From contig NZ_CP024866.1 in the NCBI RefSeq assembly GCF_004136015.1, forward strand, positions 217,291-281,290: DNA of 64,000 nucleotides, given 5' to 3'. Position numbers and translations under genes: made by a program. Source of the stretch: Pseudomonas sp. ACM7 (lineage in GTDB: Bacteria > Pseudomonadota > Gammaproteobacteria > Pseudomonadales > Pseudomonadaceae). Positions 26,614 to 34,746 of this stretch are shown piece after piece; the stretch's first letter is position 1; each line of letters begins with the position of its first letter. Below the pieces are notes generated by a model, which had not been told where the DNA came from, did not search any database, and was given only the letters and a program-made list of their open reading frames with translations.

Positions 26614-26675
26614 TCGTTTACCCGTCGAGTTTCCAAGCCCGACCGCTGAATTATCAGCGACACGGAAACGATAGA
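26614..26675 (-). ncRNA. upstream second copy of the leader motif
   Basis: About 150 bp upstream of the first structure, the order GCTTGGAAAC ... GTAAACGA recurs (26638-26629 and 26621-26614), together with a CGCTGA/TCAGCG hairpin (26644-26659) and GTGTCG/CGACAC arms. No start codon follows. It is either part of a longer regulatory RNA or a leader left from a lost gene. Confidence 0.4.
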
Positions 26676-26925
26676 ACCAAGGCTCACGTCACACAAGCCG
26701 GCGGATTCTGGCGCAGCCGTAGGCAACGGCGCAAGGTTTTGTAGCTTTCAGGACGTAACCTTGATGGCGCTTAAACAAACACCCTGTGGAGATGTTTAAT
26801 AATCTGACGCACGCTTCTTGCGCGAGGTGAAACCTTGAGAAAATCATGGACGCATCCTACACATTTTTTAAGTCTAAGCGTCGCAGGTGTAGTGGGTAGT
26901 GTGAACTCTTGAATCAGTCTGATTC

Positions 26926-26965
26926 CGGCCAAAAGGAGTCAGTCGGATGTGTCTACGAAACTAGG
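26926..26965. repeat. dispersed repeat, left border of toxin cassette
   Basis: CGGCCAAAAGGAGTC followed by GGATGTGTCTACGAAACTAGG. It aligns with 29664-29703 (shared ATGTGTCTACGAA exactly, overall about 80 percent). The two copies are direct repeats on either side of the PAAR-toxin gene and its followers. Confidence 0.6.
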
Positions 26966-27136
26966 GGCGATTCACCACGACCCGGTATCGTTTATAGAAA
27001 GCAACTGACACGGAACACGGAAGGTTTTCAGCAAGACTTTTGGGATTTGTCTTGCAGCCATTGTTTGAGCTTCCCGATAAAGTCAGACTACCCCAGCCCC
27101 AAGCTGGAACTCCTCGCAACGACTCAAGGACGATAC

Positions 27137-28273
27137 ATGATTTCTTCTGCACGACTGGGTGACAAGCATGTCTGCCCTTTGCCCGGCCATGGCACCACCC
27201 CGATTGCCTCCGCCAGTGGCGACGTAAATATCAACTTTATGGGCTCCGCACGTGTTGGCGATACATGTGGTTGTGGCACCGTAATCACCACAGGGTTTCC
27301 ATCGATTCAAGTGAATGGCCGTCCTATGGCCCACCTTGGCAGTCCTACCAGCCATGGCGGAACCATCATCACCGGGTCAGGCGATGTAGGTGGCGGGTTT
27401 GTCATGGGCGATGCTGGCGGTGCAACCATCATCAACTTCATGGCACTGGGAGCTTTCCGCCCAGATGGCACCGTGGACGATGAAAAGATGGCGACCTTGC
27501 TCGCTGATCCAAATTTGAAAGAGAAGGCTCTGGCGGCGAATGCCTTGGTAGATCCGCAAGCCAGCACCGAAAAACCCGAAGCGAAGACAGAGCCGGAAGC
27601 ACCTACTACGTGCAAAGACCCTGACATGATGGAGCAACTGGCCGATTACATCGCCGATGAGATGAACCGCAATATCAAAGACCCAGCAGTCTTGGAAATG
27701 AAAGAACTAAACAGCTTCGATCCTGAGGCGGAAACCAAGAAATTTATGGAGCTTCCGCTCTACCTGCGCCTAGGGCAAGACCCCCAGTTTTACAACATGG
27801 AACTTGGAAAAAAGGCGATGGCTTTCGCCATCTGGACGAAACAGGTGGGTCAGGGTCAGGATTGGGATCACAAGCCCAAATTGGCCAAACTGTTTGGTGT
27901 ACCTTGGCACAAACAAGGGGCGTATGACTTCTACTACGACATCTGGTCGAACATCCATTATGGGTATGTCGGCTTAGCCGGTGGACTCTCTGACAGCGTG
28001 CAATTGGACGGCGCTGGAGTTGAGCAAATAGGCTCAGACAGTTGGCGCTTCCTCAAAGACCCTAAGAGGTTTGATGGCCCACGAAGGACGGAAGGCGTCG
28101 AAGGGATGCGAGCATGGGACGATGCTCCTGATAGGGTGTCGATTATCCTCGGAATGGAACTCTACAAGGAGTATCCGAACGGCGGTGTCACTGCACAAAT
28201 CATCATGGACAAGGTGTTGGCAGTGCCAATTGCTGACTGGGGTACAGGGGTTCAAAAACATGCCTGCAAGTGA
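27137..28273 (+). CDS. PAAR-domain polymorphic toxin, toxin 44 type
   Basis: Likely type VI secretion effector, 378 aa. Residues 1-90 are a PAAR spike-tip domain (GDKHVCPLPGHGTTPI, VGDTCGCG, GRPMAHLGSPTSHGG). A linker with a KPEAKTEPEAP stretch leads to a C-terminal toxin domain (about 170-378) with WDHKPKLAKLFG and YYDIWSNIHYGYVG, which I recognise as bacterial toxin 44. ATG 27137 follows AAGGA at six bases; the upstream open frame to 26909 crosses a repeat. The next gene overlaps its end by 14 bp. No VgrG or T6SS gene is nearby. Confidence 0.85.
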   Translation: MISSARLGDKHVCPLPGHGTTPIASASGDVNINFMGSARVGDTCGCGTVITTGFPSIQVNGRPMAHLGSPTSHGGTIITGSGDVGGGFVMGDAGGATIINFMALGAFRPDGTVDDEKMATLLADPNLKEKALAANALVDPQASTEKPEAKTEPEAPTTCKDPDMMEQLADYIADEMNRNIKDPAVLEMKELNSFDPEAETKKFMELPLYLRLGQDPQFYNMELGKKAMAFAIWTKQVGQGQDWDHKPKLAKLFGVPWHKQGAYDFYYDIWSNIHYGYVGLAGGLSDSVQLDGAGVEQIGSDSWRFLKDPKRFDGPRRTEGVEGMRAWDDAPDRVSIILGMELYKEYPNGGVTAQIIMDKVLAVPIADWGTGVQKHACK

Positions 28274-28652
28274 AAAGCGACCACGACATATTGGGCGGTG
28301 GATAGGGCTGTTTCTCATTGGTGCTGTGGTGTGCTGGTACGTAGCTATACCGCGAGTTGTCGTTTTCTACTCAAAAGACGGCACCAAGAAAATTAGTTAC
28401 GTCCTGAACACACAGCACACAATCGTTCGCGGTGAACTGCTGCCCGGAAAGACCACGGGTGATGTAGGACATATCTTTCCTGACGATGAGTTCTTCATGC
28501 GTCTCGACTGGTGGAATGCGAAGGGCCTGAACCGTTGCGTCAGCATTACGCCCCAATGGCCGACAACGGAAATTCATATTGACCGTAACGGCGAGATTGA
28601 CACCAGTGAAGGCAGTGGCACTGATGGAGAGCGATTGAAAGTTTGTAAGTAG
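28260..28652 (+). CDS. probable membrane immunity protein
   Basis: 130 residues, basic N-terminus, then one membrane segment (about residues 13-31, IGRWIGLFLIGAVVCWYV) and a periplasmic-type remainder. It starts inside the 3' end of the toxin gene (14-bp overlap), the arrangement expected of a cognate immunity gene. A periplasmic domain would fit neutralising the toxin on arrival. No family recognised; role is inferred from position. Confidence 0.6.
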   Translation: MPASEKRPRHIGRWIGLFLIGAVVCWYVAIPRVVVFYSKDGTKKISYVLNTQHTIVRGELLPGKTTGDVGHIFPDDEFFMRLDWWNAKGLNRCVSITPQWPTTEIHIDRNGEIDTSEGSGTDGERLKVCK

Positions 28653-28679
28653 GATTTAGCCAAGCCATAGGGGGCATAA

Positions 28680-29036
28680 ATGTCCATAACAAATCCACGT
28701 GTGATCGATTTCTGGGCAATTCCCAAGCGAGAGCTACACGACCTGGTGCTCGTTATCACTGACCACCTTGAATGGGGTGGTAAAGCTGAACAAGGCGAAC
28801 ACTTGCTCTTGCTGCAAGAGAAAATCAACACGTACATCGCCTTCATCGAAAGCGGTGAGATTTACACCGAAATTCCCGGTGCACTGGGTAAACATCCCAT
28901 CATTCGTGTTCTTGGCCTGTATGAGTTACCAGAGCAAGCAGAGCTCTTCATTGGCCGTGTCACAGAGACTCTAGAAGAAGTGGGCATCGGTTTTGAATTC
29001 GAGCTTAAAGCGGACGAAGCAATACGTAATATGTGA
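28680..29036 (+). CDS. DUF6572 family protein
   Basis: 118 residues: NPRVIDFWAI, then VLVITDHLEWGGKAEQGEHL, KINTYIAFIESGEIY and a C-terminal alpha/beta end. I recognise it as DUF6572, a small cytoplasmic protein often found in polymorphic-toxin immunity arrays. It starts 27 bp after the membrane protein gene. Immunity to another toxin is inference. Confidence 0.65.
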   Translation: MSITNPRVIDFWAIPKRELHDLVLVITDHLEWGGKAEQGEHLLLLQEKINTYIAFIESGEIYTEIPGALGKHPIIRVLGLYELPEQAELFIGRVTETLEEVGIGFEFELKADEAIRNM

Positions 29037-29111
29037 TCACGCCAATGTCTTTGTCTGAACGTTTTCGGCTTCGCAGAGATTCAAGGAACAGCAAGCGAAT
29101 TGGGAGATGAA

Positions 29112-29588
29112 ATGGAGCTTCGTACTGAGTTAACGCCGCCTGCACTTGATGAATCCATGGTTGTTCGACTAACGAAACTCGCTGAAGAAATTGATTGCGG
29201 ACATCCTGAGCAGACGCTGAGCCAGTTGTCGGAATTCAACCGAGAGGCGATGACAGAGCTTGGGTTCATCGACTTTCAGGGTATTTATGGCGGCCAAGGC
29301 CATGAGGCTTGGGTTCGCAAGATCTTAGCAGCACCGTTTGAGCGGCCAGTAGCAGATGTAACGAGGGGTGAACTTATAGAGCTGGCTCGAAGGGTAATGG
29401 AGAGCGATGGGGCTGAACAAGACATCGATTTTTGGCTGAACATGCTGGCAATCAATATACCCAGTGAACGCATCTCCGATTTGATTTTCTGGCCAGGCGA
29501 ATGCTTCAACGATGTCAGTTACTCGCAGAGATTATCGCCAGAGCAGGTGATAGAAATCGCGTTGAATGACAGAGATGTTTTGCTATAG
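29112..29588 (+). CDS. hypothetical protein of the immunity array
   Basis: 158-residue acidic soluble protein; ATG 29112 follows GGGAG. Regions ELIELARRVMESDGAEQDID and SPEQVIEIALNDRDVLL suggest a helical protein. I recognise no family with certainty. Same strand and spacing as the preceding immunity-type genes and inside the direct repeats, so probably a further immunity or orphan cassette gene. Confidence 0.55.
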   Translation: MELRTELTPPALDESMVVRLTKLAEEIDCGHPEQTLSQLSEFNREAMTELGFIDFQGIYGGQGHEAWVRKILAAPFERPVADVTRGELIELARRVMESDGAEQDIDFWLNMLAINIPSERISDLIFWPGECFNDVSYSQRLSPEQVIEIALNDRDVLL

Positions 29589-29629
29589 CTGAATCGGCCC
29601 TGGTTTTGTAGTCGCTGGGTGACAGCTCT

Positions 29630-29703
29630 TGGCCGTTTTCTGTCCGTCGCGAGAGGCAGAAAACGGCCAGAAGCGGCCTCTCGAATGTGTCTACGAATCA
29701 AGG
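29630..29703. repeat. dispersed repeat with 13-bp perfect dyad
   Basis: TGGCCGTTTTCTG (29630-29642) and CAGAAAACGGCCA (29657-29669) form a hairpin around GTCGCGA. The right part (29664-29703) repeats 26926-26965. It lies between convergent genes and marks both the right edge of the toxin cassette and the left edge of the OLD gene. It may double as a transcription barrier. Confidence 0.7.
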
Positions 29704-29709
29704 TACTAT

Positions 29710-31596
29710 TCAGTTTGTATCAGGTCTAACCCTGGAATTTAGCGACTCAAGTAATTCTACAAGATCGTTTAGTGTGCTTGCTGATATGGCTGCTCGATTA
29801 ACTTCTGTTTTTGCACAAGCTTCGGATAGATACCAGCCTATTTGCTTTTTTGACGGGGCGGTGGAAATATCGTAGTGCTTCTTAACTAAGTCGATCGTGC
29901 TTGAATCAAGTAATCCCTCTAAAGCCATCCCCGTAAACTTGTCATTAATTTCAGACAAGGTGAATACTGTTGTCGTCGGGAGAAACCAACCTTCCTTATA
30001 TCGTGCAGACTCTTTCTTTCCTGCCGAGTCATCGTCAAGCAGAATCATAAAATGCTCTCCGCGGCCCATCATAAGGCTGATTAGAGGGCCACTAGCGCCT
30101 GAGCCTACGCCGGGTAAGATTCGGAAATGCAGATTGATTTTGCTAATTTTTTGCGCAATGGTCAAAGCATAATAATCTGATATACCTTCAACCAAGATAA
30201 AGGGGGGCGAGCCAATAAGTTCCGGCACCACATAATCGAGGCTTTCAATAACTGGCTGGAAATAGCTAGATCTAGAGGGGTAATTCGAAAGAAATTCTTT
30301 GTATTTTGTAGCTTTAATGTTGGTTGGATTAGAAACAAACTCGAAGCTATCTCCGTCATCTGGGTTTAGCGCGGTATTTTCGACTATATAGGCCCCTCCC
30401 AGCCATCGCGGATTTATCATATGATGGCTGTGTGTTGAATATATTATTTTAGTCCCATTGGTGGCGATCTTTTCAAAGCTTTTTAATAATTCAGCTTGTG
30501 CTTTTGCGTGGAGATTTGCAGCAGGCTCATCGAATATTAATATTGAAGGCTTGTTGCTCTCGCCCTTGAAGGTAGTAAATAAAAGAAAAGAAAAAAACCA
30601 ACGAAAGCCTAGCGAGCGCTCACTGATTTCGTAGTCGTATTCGCCATCCGACACCATGAAAGAGGCATAAGGAATATTGCCTTTGCTAGTATCAATATTC
30701 CATGTTATTGATATCTGCTTGGCCGAGGAATCCTTGGAGAACACCCGCCTCCACCCTCCGATAACCTCCTTCGTGACTGAATTAGAAACCTTCTTGAATA
30801 CGGCATCTATTAAAGACTTTTCGGCACTTGTTACAAACTTGGCAAGCCAGTTGGGATCAGGATTCCTGTTTGCGTAAGCGCTGATTCTAAGGGTGACATG
30901 TTTTTCAAGATCCAACCCATCGTCTATCCCCTCCATTATAGACTGAAAGATTGAACGATAATGCCGATTTGTTGTGCTTTCACCATCATGTTCTTGTAGG
31001 TAAATTTTATTTGGGATATCAACTAGAAAGGTCGGAAAATACTCCAGACTAGGTAGTTCTTTATTAAGGAGATCCATAGTGTCACTCCAAAAAACCCCTG
31101 TTTCACTTTCTGGCACGCACTCTATGTATTCAGAATCACCTTTTTCACGCACCCAGAGATCGGCATCCCAAATGTGAGAACTGGTTTTTAGGATGCTATC
31201 TTCAAAAGTTAATTCTTTGATTAGGCTAAATGGTGTGGATAGACGATTTTTATCAATGTCGAGTTTTTTACTTTTTGCGAACTCGCAAACTTTCCTAATA
31301 TCAGATTCATTTAGCTCGACTACAGCTTCTATTTCAATGCTTCCGGTGAATGCTGAGCGTCTATTTATTGGGATAATTTCATTTGTATTGTTTTTTGCTC
31401 GACTCCCCTTGAAGAGGCTGGAGACTAATTTGTCGCTACTTACAAAATGAGACAAAGCTTCCAATATGGTTGTTTTACCACTTTCATTTAAGCCAATAAG
31501 CGTTATGATTGGATTGTTTGTTCTATCATCTAGAGATATAGAGGTTTGCTCGATACCTTTATAATTTCGAATTGTAAATTTTTTAATTTCTGGCAT
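29710..31596 (-). CDS. OLD-family ATPase/Toprim nuclease
   Basis: 628-residue overcoming-lysogenization-defect type protein, a class used in phage defence. N-terminal ABC-type ATPase: Walker A GLNESGKTT (residues 35-43), a long insertion, Walker B ILIFDEPAANLHAKAQ and IIYSTHSHHM. C-terminal Toprim: VEG (about 469-471), GVGSG and LLDDD (about 519-523). ATG 31596 follows AAGAGA. The gene is distinctly AT-rich against its neighbours. No UvrD-type partner is next to it, so it looks like a stand-alone class 1 OLD rather than a Gabija pair. Confidence 0.85.
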   Translation of the reverse strand: MPEIKKFTIRNYKGIEQTSISLDDRTNNPIITLIGLNESGKTTILEALSHFVSSDKLVSSLFKGSRAKNNTNEIIPINRRSAFTGSIEIEAVVELNESDIRKVCEFAKSKKLDIDKNRLSTPFSLIKELTFEDSILKTSSHIWDADLWVREKGDSEYIECVPESETGVFWSDTMDLLNKELPSLEYFPTFLVDIPNKIYLQEHDGESTTNRHYRSIFQSIMEGIDDGLDLEKHVTLRISAYANRNPDPNWLAKFVTSAEKSLIDAVFKKVSNSVTKEVIGGWRRVFSKDSSAKQISITWNIDTSKGNIPYASFMVSDGEYDYEISERSLGFRWFFSFLLFTTFKGESNKPSILIFDEPAANLHAKAQAELLKSFEKIATNGTKIIYSTHSHHMINPRWLGGAYIVENTALNPDDGDSFEFVSNPTNIKATKYKEFLSNYPSRSSYFQPVIESLDYVVPELIGSPPFILVEGISDYYALTIAQKISKINLHFRILPGVGSGASGPLISLMMGRGEHFMILLDDDSAGKKESARYKEGWFLPTTTVFTLSEINDKFTGMALEGLLDSSTIDLVKKHYDISTAPSKKQIGWYLSEACAKTEVNRAAISASTLNDLVELLESLNSRVRPDTN

Positions 31597-32139
31597 AAAA
31601 ATCTCTTTGGGATCCCGTGTGCTGGCGGTGCATTTAGGGCAATGAGTGCCATCGCTTCCTAGCCTGCCGAACAATTTCATTAATTTCTTTGAGGAGCGTT
31701 GCTCTAATGTTCGAAAAGCGTTTTTCTCAATATGCGCAACAAAATGATGGCATAATGCCTTGTTTGTGCAGTTTCGTCTCGTAATTTTCTCGCGCTTTAC
31801 TATGCTTTGCCGGCAGGACCGTCGGCTCATTTGATTTCTGTCTTCTCCGCTTAAAAGGGATGACGCTCGCATGGCCTATTTCCGGCCGATTTCTGCCCGT
31901 GCTGACCGGCAACTATTAGGCCGACTCGTGCCCTCCATCACGGCCCGCTTCGGGTCAACAGCCGTCCATTGTAACCAGCAGTAATCGCCCAGTTTCCACC
32001 ACTGAAACCAATGGCTCTCCCCGTTAGCTATAGCTCAGACCAAGACCAGACCCGAAGGCTTTACACTGTCGTCTTAGAAGGCACAAGCAACGGTACACTG
32101 CGTGTCGCGGGTCACGGTTGAGCAAAGAACACGACGTAA
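31597..32139. other. region upstream of OLD gene; no gene recognised
   Basis: The OLD frame stays open for 92 codons upstream (to 31872) and includes CTNKALCHHFVAHIEKN and HCPKCT, but family members normally start at the chosen ATG and the extension lacks a ribosome site. At 31884-31905 GGCCGATTTCTGCCCGT is a further copy of the dispersed repeat, so the OLD gene has one on each side. The rest (31910-32139) shows nothing identifiable. Confidence 0.45.
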
Positions 32140-32341
32140 ATGCTTTATAAAGCCAGCCTGCCGCATTGCGCAGCACTGGCTCCCCTCATCATCACTTCCC
32201 ATCTCATCTCGCTCATCAAAACCATCACACCCGCCGCGAATCTCGCCTGGCACTCCCACCCAAACCCTTTAAACCCGATTAAAAGCCCCAAGCCACTTTC
32301 AAGCCCACGCTCTGCTCATTACTCCAGTGCAGTGCTCAACC

Positions 32342-33159
32342 ATGAAACCCCTCCACATCTTCAAACCCACACCGCCATGTGCGGCGCCAGCTTCAACTTC
32401 ACCGAATCCGACCTAACCGCCACTGTCGCCGCCTACAACCCATCGATCCACGAAGCCCCCATGGTCATCGGCCACCCCCAGCACGACGCCCCGGCCGCCG
32501 GCTGGGTCAAATCCTTATCCGCCACCCCCCAAGGCCTGATCGCCGAACCCCAACAAGTCGACGCCACCTTCGCCGAGCAAAGCGCCAAAGGCAGCTACAA
32601 AAAAATCTCCACCTCCTTCTACCACCCAGACGCCGCCAACAACCCCGTGCCCGGCGTTTACTACCTGCGCCACGTCGGGTTCCTCGGCGCCCAACCGCCA
32701 TCAGTAAAAGGCCTACGCCCCATCGAACTCGCTGACGACGAACAAGGCGTCATCGAATTCAGCGACCACGGCCACTACCTCAGCGCCGACCTCTGGCGCC
32801 GCTTCCGCGAATGGCTCATCAGCCAATTCAACAAAGACACCGCCGACCAGGTCGCCCCGTCGTGGGCCATCGACAGCCTCGCCGACACCGCCCGCCAACC
32901 AGAACAGCCCATGGCCACATTCACCCAACCCAAAGACCTGGGCGACTTGCTGCAGGTCGAAGTTAGCCCCGGCTGGCCCCGCTCCAAGGCCACGCCGCTG
33001 GCCGGCACCGACAACTCGCTGGGCCAGATGCAGGCCAAAGTCGCCGGTAAATACCGCTTCAACCACCCACGCGGTGCCGTCCTGTTGGCCTACGGCAAGT
33101 CAACCTTTGGCGTCTCGGAAAGCACCGATGCAGCGTACGTGCAGCCAACCCAGCGATAA
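32342..33159 (+). pseudogene. relic of phage head genes (protease fused to decoration protein)
   Basis: ATG 32342 reads MKPLHIFKPT, the start of Mu-like phage head proteases, then the frame shifts within 30 bp; the rest continues in another frame as FNFTESDLTATVAAYNPSIH through GLRPIEL. After MATFTQPKDLG the sequence becomes a head-decoration-like protein (LLQVEVSPGWPRSKATPLAG) and ends shortly. The frameshift and the in-frame joining of two phage genes make it a prophage remnant. Confidence 0.7.
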
Positions 33160-33267
33160 AAAATAAACCCTGTGAGTAGGGGTCTGCAGCGTCCTGCCGA
33201 TAACGACAAAGCGTCGCGCTCGATTGCCGGCGTTTTACGGACCAGAAAGCATTAGCCGGGACTTTAC

Positions 33268-34128
33268 ATGCGACACCTCAGACACCTTACTTCCCCTCTG
33301 AATCAGCAAAAGATTGCTGACGTCACCTTCCATTTCGATCCGTCTGATCAGAACGAACTGGTGACTGTGCTTCAGCGTTTTTTTGCCGAGCCGGATCAAC
33401 ATGCGTTGCTGGATATTCCCGAGGAAACCCGCCGCGTGTTCCTGCTCGAAGGTGAACGAAAATGGGTGTTGAAACACAACCGCCTGACCCACTGGAAAAA
33501 GCAGCTGCAGAATTTCCTCGGCCTCAAGCGTGTGTTCGGACTGCATGACCTGACCAACGAATTCATCAATCTGTCCGTTGTGTCTGCCAAGTCAGAGTCG
33601 TCGCCCAGAGTGGCTGCATTCGGCCATGTCGGGCGCTTTCCGTTTCTCAAGGAAGAGTATTTGCTGGTCAGTTTTTTCGACAACCATTGCAGCGTCGATG
33701 ATCGACTGATCGCCCAGCCCGAACAGGCGCAAACGCTGCTGTTGGACATTTTCCAACTGTTTGGGCAGACGCTGGTCGAGGGGTTTGTTCACATGGACCC
33801 ACACCCCAAGAACATCCTGATTGGCCCCGATGGCAGGCTGCGCCTGATCGATTTCGAATGCTGCGCGCATTCGGTGCTGGATCACGACTTCAGCCTGGGT
33901 TTTCTGCTGGGTTACTTCTATCGCTACTGGTTCAACACGTTCATATCGGTTGAACACTACAACGCGTGCTGTGAACGCTACCTGAAGCATCAGCACCCGC
34001 AATTGAACCGTGAGGTTTTCCAGGCGGTGTATGAGCGCTTTCGGGACCGTGATGTTTCCCGGAGCACGCGTTACCGCATCCTCACCTGCCCCAAGGCCCA
34101 AGCTGCATTCCTGCACGAGTTGATGTAA
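33268..34128 (+). CDS. lipopolysaccharide-kinase-like (WaaP/InaA-type) protein
   Basis: 286-residue small-molecule or LPS kinase. The catalytic loop is HMDPHPKNIL (His-x-Asp-x5-Asn arrangement), followed by the metal-binding LIDFECC. A lysine in KWVLKHN could be the ATP-binding one. Not a protein-kinase-length domain; closest in layout to the Kdo/InaA kinases. It starts 108 bp after the phage relic and converges with a GNAT gene. Confidence 0.75.
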   Translation: MRHLRHLTSPLNQQKIADVTFHFDPSDQNELVTVLQRFFAEPDQHALLDIPEETRRVFLLEGERKWVLKHNRLTHWKKQLQNFLGLKRVFGLHDLTNEFINLSVVSAKSESSPRVAAFGHVGRFPFLKEEYLLVSFFDNHCSVDDRLIAQPEQAQTLLLDIFQLFGQTLVEGFVHMDPHPKNILIGPDGRLRLIDFECCAHSVLDHDFSLGFLLGYFYRYWFNTFISVEHYNACCERYLKHQHPQLNREVFQAVYERFRDRDVSRSTRYRILTCPKAQAAFLHELM

Positions 34129-34143
34129 CCGGTAGCGGTTGGC

Positions 34144-34602
34144 TCAGCCTTGCTTCAAGTCGAGGCAGTAGGTGTAGTAACCCGTATCGCGCACATAGCC
34201 CAAGGATTCATACAACCGTTGCGCGCCGACATTGTCCGTGGATGTTTCCAGCACCATGCCTTTGGCGCCGGTCAACAATGCGAAGGCTCGCGCGGTGTTC
34301 ATCAGCAACGTGCCGACCCCTTGCCCTCGCGCGGCGGGTGTTGTGAAGAGGTCGCCGAGCAGCCAGGTGCGGTGCGCGTCGATGGAAGAGAACGTCGGGA
34401 ACAACTGGACGAAACCCAGCGCCTCGCCGTTGGGGGCCTGGGCGAAGAAGATCGCGGATTCGTCCCGGGCAATGCGCTCGGCGATGAACTCGCGAGACTG
34501 CGGCAGGTTCGACGGCTGGCCGTAGAAGCCTCGATAGGCGTCGAACAGGCTGGCGATTTTATCGATGTGGGATGCGTCGGCGCGCTGGGCCTGGATGTCC
34601 AT
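34144..34602 (-). CDS. GNAT family N-acetyltransferase
   Basis: 152-residue acetyltransferase with LGDLFTTPAARGQGVGTLLM (acetyl-CoA loop R-G-Q-G-V-G) and NVGAQRLYESLGYVRDTGYY. ATG 34602 follows AAGGAGA; an in-frame extension to 34743 would run over the REPIN and is rejected. Downstream of the NCS1 permease gene but separated by the REPIN. Confidence 0.88.
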   Translation of the reverse strand: MDIQAQRADASHIDKIASLFDAYRGFYGQPSNLPQSREFIAERIARDESAIFFAQAPNGEALGFVQLFPTFSSIDAHRTWLLGDLFTTPAARGQGVGTLLMNTARAFALLTGAKGMVLETSTDNVGAQRLYESLGYVRDTGYYTYCLDLKQG

Positions 34603-34656
34603 GTTGATCGTCTCCTTACGGATTGATTTGATGAGCGGAAAAAGGGAAATGTAGAT

Positions 34657-34730
34657 CAAAAGATCGCAGCCTGCGGCAGCTCCTACAAGGGACGGCGTAC
34701 ACCTGTAGCTGCCGCAGGCAGCGATCTTTT
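34657..34730. repeat. REPIN (paired REP hairpin)
   Basis: Arms AAAAGATCGCAGCCTGCGGC and its near-complement (34704-34730) face each other around a 16-base loop; one mismatch and one 3-base insertion. Lies between the permease and GNAT genes and could act as a terminator or mRNA 3' stabiliser. Confidence 0.85.
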
Positions 34731-34746
34731 GGGGTTCACCCAATCC

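Noticed and set aside
26909..27136. Extra N-terminal domain of the PAAR protein
   Set aside because: The frame runs through the dispersed repeat; the start with AAGGA at 27137 gives the canonical PAAR N-terminus.
29710..31596. OLD gene as Gabija (GajA)
   Set aside because: No UvrD-like GajB gene on either side; neighbours are an immunity array and phage relic.
31597..31872. 92-codon in-frame extension of the OLD protein with possible Cys/His motif
   Set aside because: No ribosome site; OLD proteins start at the xIxxxxIxNYKG block. Kept only as an observation.
32017..32060. tRNA-like TAGCTCAG stretch
   Set aside because: Cannot be folded into a cloverleaf; no acceptor stem or TTC loop at the right spacing.
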